Part shown: one piece after another, positions 34,663 to 43,154 of the stretch
How positions within the stretch are numbered: the first letter of the stretch is position 1
Layout of the letters: each line of letters starts with the position of its first letter
Assembly: GCA_902168185.1 (NCBI GenBank)
Contig: CABHOV010000061.1
Location: forward strand, 124,001-188,000
Length of the DNA stretch: 64,000 bases
Direction of reading: 5' to 3'
Source: an uncultured Bacteroides sp.
GTDB taxonomy: Bacteria > Bacteroidota > Bacteroidia > Cytophagales > Cyclobacteriaceae
The notes under the pieces: generated by a model
Databases searched by the model: none
Told to the model about the DNA's origin: nothing
What the model saw: the letters and a program-made list of their open reading frames with translations, nothing else
Position numbers and translations under genes: made by a program

Positions 34663-35499
34663 TTAAAACAGAGACAGCTGAAACTGCGAACTTGCCCTCG
34701 CTGATGATTTTATGGAATACCCAAGTCTGCTAAGATTCCGGACGTGATATACTTTTGTCTCTTCGTAACGTGAAGCGATCACGATCTCCGTTTTTCCTGC
34801 TTTCTTTGAGAATAAATCCTGAACTAGTTCGGGGCGATTGTTATCGTGCGAGAGATGAGACAATAGCAAGTGGCTCATGAAGGCCGGCTTATGTTTGAGG
34901 AAAATCTGCAGCGCCTGTTTATTTGATAAATGTCCTCTGCCTCCGCGAATGCGATTCTTCAAATGGTATGGATATCTCCCGGTGTTTAGTAACTCTTCAT
35001 CATAGTTAGCTTCCAGGAACGCAGCATTGCATTGGTTGAAGTGATTCGTTACATGTTCACAGGCTATACCTATATCTGTAAACACACCAATCTTAACCGA
35101 GTTGCCTGCCACGATAAAGCTATGCGGATCGCAGGCATCATGAAACTTCGGGAATGCTGTTATGGTGAGGTTGCCAATTTTTATCGGCTCATAGGCAGAG
35201 AATGACTTTACCAGCTGTTCATTAATTTTCAAACCACCGTTTTGCAACGTAGCATTGGTTATATATACCGGGAGCTGATGTTTCTTGGAAAGCGTGTTTA
35301 TTCCGGAAATATGATCGGTATGTTCATGCGATACAAAGATCGCTTTTACCTTTCGCATATTAAGCCCGAGCCGGTCCATGCGCTTCTCTGTCTCACGGCA
35401 GGAGATGCCGGCATCCACCAACACAGCCTCATCGTGATTGCCGATGTAATAGCAATTACCGTTACTTCCTGAGTTTAATGAGGCGATGAACAAAGACAT
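34663..35499 (-). CDS. MBL-fold metallo-hydrolase, YycJ/WalJ-like
   Basis: A 278-residue metallo-beta-lactamase-fold protein with the zinc motif SHEHTDH near residue 58-64, the N-terminal IASLNSGSNGNCYYIG, later HDACDPHSF, and a closing HLLLSHLSHDNN. These match the YycJ/WalJ family, putative single-strand-specific DNA exonucleases. It is cytosolic, a single-gene unit with short flanking gaps, and appears to be housekeeping rather than part of the sugar region. Confidence 0.87.
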   Translation of the reverse strand: MSLFIASLNSGSNGNCYYIGNHDEAVLVDAGISCRETEKRMDRLGLNMRKVKAIFVSHEHTDHISGINTLSKKHQLPVYITNATLQNGGLKINEQLVKSFSAYEPIKIGNLTITAFPKFHDACDPHSFIVAGNSVKIGVFTDIGIACEHVTNHFNQCNAAFLEANYDEELLNTGRYPYHLKNRIRGGRGHLSNKQALQIFLKHKPAFMSHLLLSHLSHDNNRPELVQDLFSKKAGKTEIVIASRYEETKVYHVRNLSRLGYSIKSSARASSQFQLSLF

Positions 35500-35593
35500 A
35501 GTGTGCGAAAGTACATGTTATTCGCTAATAGCAAACTGCATTTTTTTCAATCCAATATTCGTATAGCTTGTAAGAACGTGTAACTAAAAAGAA

Positions 35594-36529
35594 TTAATGC
35601 ATCACGTTAAATGATTCCTTTAACTGGCTCGGCACATAGCCGAAATGTTTTTTGAATGCTTTTGAAAAATTATACGGTTCGCTGTAGCCGAGCGTATAGG
35701 CAACTTCGAATATTGTACACGAGGTGTTGAGTAGCATTTGCCGGGCGTAGTTCATTTTAAGATCGATCAGGTATTCAAATACAGTCGTTCCAAAAAGTGA
35801 TTTGAACCCTCGCTTCAATTTAAATTCATTCAGGCCGGTTGCCTTTGAGATTTGCGATAGTGAAATAGGTTCGAGCATATGCTGGTATACAAAATGGCGA
35901 GCAGCCTGAAGCTTTTCAACATCCTGTGGCTTAAGCGGCGATGCCCTTTTGCCATTTAATTTTTCCGCTTGCTCTGCCTGGAGTAAAAACAATTCAAGAA
36001 TTTTGGATTCATAGAAAAGCTTTTTCATGTCTCCGGTAAAAGAGCAATGCTGCATATCAAGGATCACCATTTTCTGGCGTGCAGTAATGGGCATAGGATG
36101 TGCCGTCATGTCAACAGAATTTCCTGTTAAGGCTTTATCCCAAAAACGTTTCAAACTTTCATTGTCGGTGAGTATGAGTTTCTGAAAGAAAGAGGATGGT
36201 AGACTAATCCCAAAGCTTTTTACTTTCGGACCACTAACTGTGTAATATCCATCAAAAGTTGGTTCATAAGAAATGGTGTGCTGGTTGTCAGTTAGAAAAT
36301 ATTGCTTGCCGGTATTCTCTTCATGACTGCTGCTTGCGCCTTCCAGAGAAAAATACATATGCAGATAGGGCACTTGTCTCGACTCGCGATATATAGCTTC
36401 ACGCTCCTGATAAGACGTTCCCCAAAAAACATTAATCCCATCGAATGTGCTCATCAAAATCTCCGAGCTACTGGCGTTGTTTCCAGACAAACTTATATAC
36501 TGATCTATAACAGGTGTTGTTTTATCCAT
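35594..36529 (-). CDS. AraC-family transcriptional regulator
   Basis: A 311-residue regulator. The C-terminal AraC domain (about 215-311) has both helix-turn-helix units (EPISLSQISKATGLNEFKLKRGFK; TIFEVAYTLGYSEPYNFSKAFK) and ends HFGYVPSQLKE. The N-terminal half (FWGTSYQE.. to PMPITARQKMVILDM) is of the PchR-like type that binds small ligands. The frame continues 73 residues upstream, but the ATG at 36529 (MDKTTPVIDQ) gives the usual length and leaves a proper promoter region. It is divergent from two small unknown genes, with repeated ATCCGTTTTG elements between. Confidence 0.87.
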   Translation of the reverse strand: MDKTTPVIDQYISLSGNNASSSEILMSTFDGINVFWGTSYQEREAIYRESRQVPYLHMYFSLEGASSSHEENTGKQYFLTDNQHTISYEPTFDGYYTVSGPKVKSFGISLPSSFFQKLILTDNESLKRFWDKALTGNSVDMTAHPMPITARQKMVILDMQHCSFTGDMKKLFYESKILELFLLQAEQAEKLNGKRASPLKPQDVEKLQAARHFVYQHMLEPISLSQISKATGLNEFKLKRGFKSLFGTTVFEYLIDLKMNYARQMLLNTSCTIFEVAYTLGYSEPYNFSKAFKKHFGYVPSQLKESFNVMH

Positions 36530-36632
36530 GGCCGGTCGATTGATGTTTAAAAATAACACTGAAGTCTGAAGAAGCTCCTTAAAATTATCGAATATTTTCA
36601 AGTTACAGTGAGGTCTCCCATAAAAGTAACTT

Positions 36633-36670
36633 ATCCGTTTTGCAGGGAGTAAAATCCGTTTTGAACGGAT
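36633..36670 (+). promoter_or_regulatory. Candidate AraC operator: 21-bp direct repeat plus palindrome
   Basis: ATCCGTTTTG occurs at 36633-36642 and 36654-36663, exactly 21 bp apart (two helical turns, the classic AraC arrangement). The second copy continues into a perfect 7-3-7 palindrome, ATCCGTT-TTG-AACGGAT (36654-36670). It lies in the gap between the divergent regulator and the gene at 36720. Confidence 0.6.
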
Positions 36671-36719
36671 TGGAAAAATTGTTTTGTCCAACCTTTGTAT
36701 GAGCAAAAAATCATAGCGC

Positions 36720-37259
36720 ATGACAACCATATCAAAAGAAAGCAACATTGAATCGCTGGGTGCATATATAGAGGAACATATAGCAACCTCGTGGTTGCCA
36801 TTGCTGGAAGATCATCGTGTAATGCTGGAGCAGAAATTTCAGACCATTGGTGATGAAGCTTACGGTATATACCTCGATCTGTTGTTCAAAGCAATCCATG
36901 AGCAATTGGCTGCCTGCGACTTTCGTGTTCATCCGAAGTTACCCGGTAATTTTTCGATTTCACGAGAGTGGGGTAACAAGGAAGAAAATGATCAGCAACG
37001 GTGGATGTGGAGCACGGTACGATCTTCCATATACAATGATATAGGGACTGTGGTTGTTAAAGTATTTCACGATCACACAGCCTTTCGTATTCCCAGGAAG
37101 CCGGCAATAATTACATTGTCTGCGTCAAAGAAGACTGATATAGTATGGGCACTTAGCGGCCTTTCATCTTCTTTCAAAGAAGCGGCTGAAGCAAAGGTTG
37201 AAATCGCGAAGTATTTAGCATCTCAAACGAATAACAAGAGACATGATTCCGGATATTGA
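36720..37259 (+). CDS. Hypothetical protein, probable target of the AraC regulator
   Basis: A 179-residue soluble protein with no signal peptide or membrane segment. It is rich in helices at the start (ESLGAYIEEHIATSWLPLLEDHR) and has a more beta-like middle (GTVVVKVFHDHTAFRIPRKP). I do not recognise the family. The gene begins 50 bp after the AraC-type operator and overlaps the next small gene by 17 bp, so the two are likely co-translated and controlled by the divergent regulator. Confidence 0.6.
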   Translation: MTTISKESNIESLGAYIEEHIATSWLPLLEDHRVMLEQKFQTIGDEAYGIYLDLLFKAIHEQLAACDFRVHPKLPGNFSISREWGNKEENDQQRWMWSTVRSSIYNDIGTVVVKVFHDHTAFRIPRKPAIITLSASKKTDIVWALSGLSSSFKEAAEAKVEIAKYLASQTNNKRHDSGY

Positions 37260-37470
37260 AGTATTTAAAACCAGTGTAGATATAGTTTCAGAAGCAGATC
37301 GGATTACCAACATGATCGTAGAAGCTTATCCGTCCTATAGAGTAACGTTTGACTTACAAGACTGTGATAGAGTTTTACGTGTTGAAAATATATATGGACC
37401 GGTAGAACGTGATGCAGTGCATTACCTGGTAACAGCCGTAGGGTATCATTGTGAAGTCTTGCAAGATTAA
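37243..37470 (+). CDS. Small hypothetical protein
   Basis: A 75-residue protein overlapping the previous gene by 17 bp. The pattern VDIVSEADRITNMIVEAYPSY, TFDLQDCDRVLRVEN, and GPVERDAVHYLVTAVGYHCE suggests a small alpha/beta (ferredoxin-like) fold with one helix between strands, similar in outline to HMA-like domains but without the metal CxxC. I do not recognise a function. Its overlap and shared orientation support a real gene. Confidence 0.55.
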   Translation: MIPDIEVFKTSVDIVSEADRITNMIVEAYPSYRVTFDLQDCDRVLRVENIYGPVERDAVHYLVTAVGYHCEVLQD

Positions 37471-37685
37471 TGAAGGCTCGTGCCTCTATGCCCGGTGTTT
37501 CGCAGAAGCTATCCTGGGATACCAGCAAATTTACTTACGAGTTCCACTATCGGATTTACATCCTTAAAATCCTTCCTTCTTCGGGACTCTGGATATACTA
37601 AATCTCGCTCCAGCGTTTAGAATCACAGAAAATTAAAAGTGGCAACAAGTTTGCATATACCCTGATATATTTAAAACTCATTCCC

Positions 37686-37904
37686 ATGAAACCTATTTTT
37701 GTAATTTTCTTCTTGCTGGTAGTTCTTTCATCTTCGGCTTTTGTTGTTGTCTATAATTACTGGAAAGACATTGTGGAAGCCAATCCTGCAATCTTTGCTG
37801 TTGGATTGATGAGTATAGTTGTCACCGGAGTTGGCGGAATGATGTATATCATCATATCACGCCCGGAAATGGAGACTTCAAGAAATTATACTATGAATAA
37901 GTAA
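37686..37904 (+). CDS. Small two-helix membrane protein
   Basis: A 72-residue protein with two hydrophobic segments (about 4-24 and 38-60) joined by a short loop, and a polar tail. No family was recognised. It is followed 34 bp later by a good terminator, which supports an independent small transcription unit. Confidence 0.5.
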   Translation: MKPIFVIFFLLVVLSSSAFVVVYNYWKDIVEANPAIFAVGLMSIVVTGVGGMMYIIISRPEMETSRNYTMNK

Positions 37905-37938
37905 TTGTTTAAAGGGGTTTATATTTTAGAAGTGAAAG

Positions 37939-37966
37939 GCTGTCTCAACTTTGAGATAGCTTTTTT
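37939..37966 (+). terminator. Rho-independent terminator
   Basis: GCTGTCTCA (37939-37947), loop ACTT, TGAGATAGC (37952-37960), then six T. One G-T wobble in the stem. It ends the small membrane protein unit. Confidence 0.8.
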
Positions 37967-37970
37967 ATTT

Positions 37971-38010
37971 GGCCTCACCCTAAATCCCTCTACGGGGAGA
38001 GGGACTTTTA
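37971..38010. repeat. Candidate REP-like palindromic unit
   Basis: GGCCTCACCCTAAAT leads into the hairpin CCCTCT (37986-37991) / AGAGGG (37998-38003) with loop ACGGGG, followed by ACTTTT. This wording resembles a palindromic intergenic repeat common in many genomes; a single copy is seen here. It lies just before the GH13 stop on the opposite strand and may also act as a terminator. Confidence 0.45.
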
Positions 38011-38040
38011 ATTCCCTTCTTAATTTTCTGTACCGGGTGA

Positions 38041-39888
38041 TTATTTTAATTCTAATACCAGCATATATTTTTGGGGTATACTGAGCGTAGCCTGTACGTT
38101 GTGTATTATGTCTGTAGCTACTTCGCGTCCCTGCTTAAAATCTTTGATGCGTTCTGTGAATCGTTTGGTATCAATGGTCATGGGTTTCTCCTGGGTATTC
38201 ATCACACACATAACCGTTTGATTGTCGTCATACCGGAAGTATACATATACACCATCTTCAGGAACATATTGCATCATCTTACCTGTCTTGATAGCTGACG
38301 AATTCTTCCGGAAGTTTGCAAGCTTCTTCGTCCACTCGAACGCTTCGTTTTCTTTTTCAGTCCTTCCTTCCCTGGTAAATTTGTTCACTTTATCACCTGG
38401 CCATCCTCCCGGGAAGTCAAGTCGTACCCATCCATCCGGATTCGATACACCTTTCATCAATACCTCCGTTCCATAATATATTTGCGGAATCCCGCGGCAG
38501 GTGAGGAGCCAGGCCAATCCCATTTTATACTTGCTGAGATCTTCATTTACGACAGAGTAAAATCTACTCATATCATGATTGTCGAGGAAGTTTACATTTC
38601 TCATGGCATCTTCGTATACAAAATCGCTCGCCAGGGTCTGGTATAATTTGTTCACACCGTTCGTCCATCCAAAGGGCTCATTCAAAGCATTCATAATACC
38701 ATATAGATTCGTCTGGAAGTCCGTTACACCTGGAAGATTACTTTTAAACGGAGTACTAAATGTATTACGGGCGAAGTATGCTTGTGCAGCAATGCCGTGC
38801 ACCCACGTTTCACCGAATAGAGAGATGTTTGGATATTCATCGAGTAAGGCCTGGTTACAACGATTCATAAATTCGAGATCATTATATATATAGGTATCAA
38901 TGCGCCAGCCATCTATAGCGAATTCTTCTACACTCCAGAGCGCATGCTGAATTAGGAAATTTGCAACGTAGGGGTTATGCTGATTCAAGTCAGGCATGAA
39001 ACGCGTGAACCATCCATTACTCATTCGCCTCTGATCATCTTTGGATGCATGGATATCCATCAAGGGTTGATCTTTATAGGTGGTGTTGGTATAGCTCGGC
39101 CACTCATGAAGCCAATCGCCCGTTGGTTTATCCTGTACAAAAAAATGATATAGTCCTACATGATTATATACTGCGTCTTGTATCAGCTTCATATTTCGTT
39201 TGTGGAGTTCATTACTTAATTTTTTATATAGTTCAGCTCCACCCTGACGAGGATCAACCTTATAGTGATTGGTTATAGCATATCCATGCTCGGTACGATC
39301 CGGCATATCATTCTCCAGTACCGGTGTAAGCCATACGGTAGTAACACCGAGGTCCTGCAGGTAATCAAGATGATCGATCAAGCCTTGTAAGTCGCCACCA
39401 TGCCGATGAAATATAGAATCCCGGTTTAAGGATTGATCTCTCATACCTTTTACCTTATCGTTTAGCGGATTGCCATTGCTAAAGCGATCGGGCATGGCCA
39501 GGTATATAAAGTCAGCAGAAGTAACGCCTTGCGCGAATGCCTTGCCTTTATCTCGTGACCTCAATGGCCAGTTTACCTTTTGTGTCTTCTTGCCAGATTT
39601 GAAAGTAATGATCGCATTTCCTGGAGCAGCATCGGAACTGATCGCAATGTCTATCGCCAGGTACTTTCCATTTTCAAGTCTGTGTATGTTTGAAATTGAA
39701 ATGCCCTGATGTTGAATCGAAACATCACTCTTGCTTAGCTCAGGATCTGTTGATTTAACAAGCAGTTGTAGTGTGTTATGCTTCATTCCAGCCCACCAAT
39801 GAGGCGGATAAATTTCAATAGACTGTGCCCGAAGTGCAGGGGAGGAAATGCACAGCAAGGCAAGGAATAAATGGTGTATGGATTTCAT
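38041..39888 (-). CDS. Exported GH13 amylase, neopullulanase/cyclomaltodextrinase type (SusA-like)
   Basis: A 615-residue GH13 enzyme with a signal peptide (ending SSPALRAQS). The N-terminal domain starts with EIYPPHWWAGMKHNTLQLLV, the mark of the cyclomaltodextrinase N-domain. The barrel holds the catalytic set: nucleophile Asp in DGWRIDTYI, acid/base Glu in LFGETWVHG and the third Asp in FLDNHDMSRF. It should cut starch, pullulan or cyclodextrins to maltose-size products in the periplasm. It is divergent from susC, sharing a 260-bp region with three LacI-operator-like sites. An upstream in-frame start 16 residues earlier is less likely because it precedes the signal peptide. Confidence 0.92.
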   Translation of the reverse strand: MKSIHHLFLALLCISSPALRAQSIEIYPPHWWAGMKHNTLQLLVKSTDPELSKSDVSIQHQGISISNIHRLENGKYLAIDIAISSDAAPGNAIITFKSGKKTQKVNWPLRSRDKGKAFAQGVTSADFIYLAMPDRFSNGNPLNDKVKGMRDQSLNRDSIFHRHGGDLQGLIDHLDYLQDLGVTTVWLTPVLENDMPDRTEHGYAITNHYKVDPRQGGAELYKKLSNELHKRNMKLIQDAVYNHVGLYHFFVQDKPTGDWLHEWPSYTNTTYKDQPLMDIHASKDDQRRMSNGWFTRFMPDLNQHNPYVANFLIQHALWSVEEFAIDGWRIDTYIYNDLEFMNRCNQALLDEYPNISLFGETWVHGIAAQAYFARNTFSTPFKSNLPGVTDFQTNLYGIMNALNEPFGWTNGVNKLYQTLASDFVYEDAMRNVNFLDNHDMSRFYSVVNEDLSKYKMGLAWLLTCRGIPQIYYGTEVLMKGVSNPDGWVRLDFPGGWPGDKVNKFTREGRTEKENEAFEWTKKLANFRKNSSAIKTGKMMQYVPEDGVYVYFRYDDNQTVMCVMNTQEKPMTIDTKRFTERIKDFKQGREVATDIIHNVQATLSIPQKYMLVLELK

Positions 39889-39989
39889 TAAAAAGTGGGT
39901 TTGTGGGTCTGCTCGAGACGACAAAAGTCGATTCACAAAAATTCAAAAACCGATGTTTCAGCCCTAGGTTTATTGAAGATTTAGTTTTT

Positions 39990-40089
39990 GGAAACGATTG
40001 CGAAACCGATTCCGGTTAATTTTTATCATACGATTGCGGATTTAATGAAAAATATCTTGCTATCTTGATAATTGATTTCAATCGTGTGC
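39990..40089. promoter_or_regulatory. Cluster of three LacI-operator-like sites between GH13 and susC
   Basis: Sites at 39990-40001 (GGAAACGATTGC, 10 of 12 positions), 40026-40037 (TCATACGATTGC, 9 of 12) and 40078-40089 (TCAATCGTGTGC, 9 of 12) match the consensus GCAATCGATTGC. The region also contains AACCG-ATTC-CGGTT at 40005-40018, an exact 5-bp inverted repeat. Control of both divergent genes by the LacI protein at 30383-31429 is inferred. Confidence 0.5.
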
Positions 40090-40148
40090 ATTAGAGCGAA
40101 TGAATGACGTGAGGAATCAATCAGTTTTTTAACCCAAACCAAAAACGT

Positions 40149-43148
40149 ATGACAAAATTTTATCTGTATGTAAGCAGGTATCTTACGGTTCTACTTTTTC
40201 TGATCACCACAGTGGCATGGTCACAGAGTACCGTAACAGGCAAAGTAACTTCCGCTGATGATGGATCAGGACTTCCGGGAGTTAACATTATAGAGAAGGG
40301 AACGAGTAACGGAACCGTTACAGATGTGGATGGTAATTTTAGTATTACAGTCCCAGGGACAGCTACACTTGTATTTTCATTTGTAGGGTATGTGTCACAG
40401 GAAGTAGCTGTGAATGGACGATCAAGTTTTAATGTGTCACTCGGATCGGATGTGACAGCACTCTCTGAAGTGGTTGTAATTGGTTATGGTCAAATAGAAA
40501 AGAAAGATGCAACAGGAGCCCTTGTCTCCTTGAAGCCTGGTGATTTCAATGCCGGTGTTATTAACTCACCCGAGCAATTGATTCAAGGTAGAGCAGCCGG
40601 TGTACAAATCACTTCTGCAAGTGGTGAGCCGGGTGCTGGTATTAATATTCGTATTCGTGGTACATCTTCAGTACGAGGTGGTAACAATCCATTGTTTGTT
40701 GTTGACGGAGTACCGCTTAGTGGTGACGATGTAACGGCTGGTGGTTCAGGCGCAGGTCTGGGAAGTAGTTCAGCACGTAACCCGTTAAACTTTCTTAACC
40801 CGAATGATATAGCAAGTATCGATATATTGAAAGATGCATCTGCTACGGCTATATATGGTTCAAGAGGTGCCAACGGTGTTGTAATCATCACAACGAAGAC
40901 GGGCAAAGGAGCTTCATCTGCACTTGATTATTCATACAATTTAAGCTTCGGTAAAATTACCAAGAAGTATGACTTGTTGGATCGTGAAGGATTCTTGTCC
41001 GCGTATGAGAAATTTAATGGAGCAGCTGCAGTGCCTACTGTTGATGGTGGTACTGAAACAGACTGGCAAGATCAAATTTTGAGAACAGCCGTTACGCACA
41101 ATCATAACCTTTCTTTTGGTGCTGGCGATAAAACCAGTAACTACAGATTATCCCTTGGATATATGGATCAGGAAGGTATCGTACGTATATCAGGTTTGAA
41201 AAGATATACTGCCAGATTCAACGGATCAAAAAGTTTTATTAACGATCGCCTGAAAGTAGCTTCCCAATTGACATTGGCGAAGACACTTGATAATGGTGCA
41301 CCGGTTACCGATAACTCTGGTTTCGAAGGAGATTTGATTGGCTCTGCACTAAAAGCAAATCCAACTTTTCCAGTGAAGAATCCGGATGGTAGTTTCTATC
41401 AGATCAGTAACAACGAACCCAACCCGGCTGCTATCTTAGCATACTCGAAAGACTATACCAATACAATAAGAGGTCTTGGTAATATTTCTGCCGAACTTCA
41501 GATTGTAAAAGGTTTATCGTTTAAGACCGTAATTGGGTTTGATAAATCTATATCATCCAGAAAAACTGCATTCTCAAAAGATCTGGCAGTAACCGGTATC
41601 AAAGATAAAGGAAGACTATATCTCAACGATATCGAAACAGACAATACACTTTGGGAAAACTATTTTACGTACGACAACGAGTTTGGTAAAGCTAAACTGA
41701 ATGCTATCGTAGGTTATTCATATCAGAGCTTCCAGAAGTCTACACGGTCTGCACAGTATACAAACTTCAGAACAAACGACCTGGATCAAATGATCAACAA
41801 TCTTGCATCTGCTGATCAAACTGCAGGCAAAATTTCAGCGGCAGGAGGAAACTCCTCTAATGTAACCGATGAGCTTCAGTCATTCTTCGGCCGTGCTAAC
41901 CTGACCTTTAGTGAGAAGTATATAATTACAGCAACGTTACGTGCCGATGGTTCAACAAAGTTCGGTGGTGATAACAAATATGGATACTTCCCCTCTGCAG
42001 CTGTTAAATGGAGAATCGTTGATGAAGGATTTGTTCCTGAGTTGTTCTCTGATTTGAATCTGCGTGTTGGTTATGGTATTACCGGTAACCAGGAAATTCC
42101 GCACAATCTATACCAGGAGCGTCAGCGCTATAATGATTGGAATATTACCAACGAAGGAAACATGGATGGCGGTGCACTAAGTGGTGTTGCCTTTCAGAAC
42201 CCTGAATTGAAATGGGAATCTACCTCACAGATCAATGCTGGTATCGACTACGGATTTTTAGAAAACCGAATCCGTGGATCTATCGACTACTACTATAAAA
42301 CTACCAAGGATCTGTTGATTCAGGTTACCAGTGCACAACCTGCAGTGCAGCCATTTGTTTGGAAAAACCTCGATGCAGAAGTTATCAATAAAGGGCTTGA
42401 ACTTTCATTGGAATTCGATGCAGTGTCTCAAACAAATTTCAGTTGGACTGTCAATGGTAACGTAGCGTTCAACAAGAACGAAGTGCGAAACTTTACAGGT
42501 CTTATTAACACGGGTAGAATTAACGGTCAGGGATTATCAGAAGCCTATGCGCAACGTATAGCCGGAGGACAACCTTTATATGCTTTCTATCTCCGTCCCT
42601 TTATAGGCTTTGATGAGAACGGTCTGCAGGAGTATAGAGACGATTCAGATGTTCAGGAGTTTACGGGTGACAGCCCGCTTCCTAAAACAATTGCTGGCTT
42701 GACTAACAATTTGAAGTTTAAATCAGTAGATCTGAGTTTCTTTTTCTCTGGTCAGTTCGGACACAAAATATATAATAATACGGCGAACGCATTCTTCACA
42801 GCAGGTGCATTGGCCAGCGGAAGAAATACGACAACGGATGTAGTGAATAGTGGCGAGACGCGCGTAAGTTCTCCAGACGTTTCTACGCGCTTCCTGGAAA
42901 ATGGATCGTTTGTAAGATTGCAAAATGTAACACTGGGATATAATGTAAAAACAGATAATACATTTATATCATCACTTCGACTCTTCGTTACCGGACAGAA
43001 TCTTTTTGTTATAACCGATTACTCTGGTCAGGATCCTGAAGTGAATACAAACAAATCTATTGATGGTGTCCCTTCTGCTGGTATAGACTATACATCTTAT
43101 CCACGGGCAAGGGTATTTACATTTGGTGTAAATGTTTCTTTTAAATAA
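40149..43148 (+). CDS. susC: SusC-type TonB-dependent outer-membrane transporter
   Basis: A 999-residue SusC/RagA-family transporter. The signal peptide ends VAWSQS, followed by the CarboxypepD_reg domain (about 27-115: TVTGKVTSADDGSGLPGVNI), the TonB-box-like SEVVVIGYG, the plug (IRIRGTSSVRGGNNPLFVVDG; IDILKDASATAIYGSRGANG) and a barrel of about 800 residues. With SusD it forms the outer-membrane complex that imports oligosaccharides. Here these are probably maltodextrins, as judged from the GH13, GH31 and GH65 neighbours. The SusD gene follows after 6 bp. Confidence 0.95.
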   Translation: MTKFYLYVSRYLTVLLFLITTVAWSQSTVTGKVTSADDGSGLPGVNIIEKGTSNGTVTDVDGNFSITVPGTATLVFSFVGYVSQEVAVNGRSSFNVSLGSDVTALSEVVVIGYGQIEKKDATGALVSLKPGDFNAGVINSPEQLIQGRAAGVQITSASGEPGAGINIRIRGTSSVRGGNNPLFVVDGVPLSGDDVTAGGSGAGLGSSSARNPLNFLNPNDIASIDILKDASATAIYGSRGANGVVIITTKTGKGASSALDYSYNLSFGKITKKYDLLDREGFLSAYEKFNGAAAVPTVDGGTETDWQDQILRTAVTHNHNLSFGAGDKTSNYRLSLGYMDQEGIVRISGLKRYTARFNGSKSFINDRLKVASQLTLAKTLDNGAPVTDNSGFEGDLIGSALKANPTFPVKNPDGSFYQISNNEPNPAAILAYSKDYTNTIRGLGNISAELQIVKGLSFKTVIGFDKSISSRKTAFSKDLAVTGIKDKGRLYLNDIETDNTLWENYFTYDNEFGKAKLNAIVGYSYQSFQKSTRSAQYTNFRTNDLDQMINNLASADQTAGKISAAGGNSSNVTDELQSFFGRANLTFSEKYIITATLRADGSTKFGGDNKYGYFPSAAVKWRIVDEGFVPELFSDLNLRVGYGITGNQEIPHNLYQERQRYNDWNITNEGNMDGGALSGVAFQNPELKWESTSQINAGIDYGFLENRIRGSIDYYYKTTKDLLIQVTSAQPAVQPFVWKNLDAEVINKGLELSLEFDAVSQTNFSWTVNGNVAFNKNEVRNFTGLINTGRINGQGLSEAYAQRIAGGQPLYAFYLRPFIGFDENGLQEYRDDSDVQEFTGDSPLPKTIAGLTNNLKFKSVDLSFFFSGQFGHKIYNNTANAFFTAGALASGRNTTTDVVNSGETRVSSPDVSTRFLENGSFVRLQNVTLGYNVKTDNTFISSLRLFVTGQNLFVITDYSGQDPEVNTNKSIDGVPSAGIDYTSYPRARVFTFGVNVSFK

Positions 43149-43154
43149 AAATTT

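Noticed and set aside
40583-40906. Antisense open frames within susC and other large genes
   Set aside because: They overlap well-supported genes completely and lack start signals and homology features.
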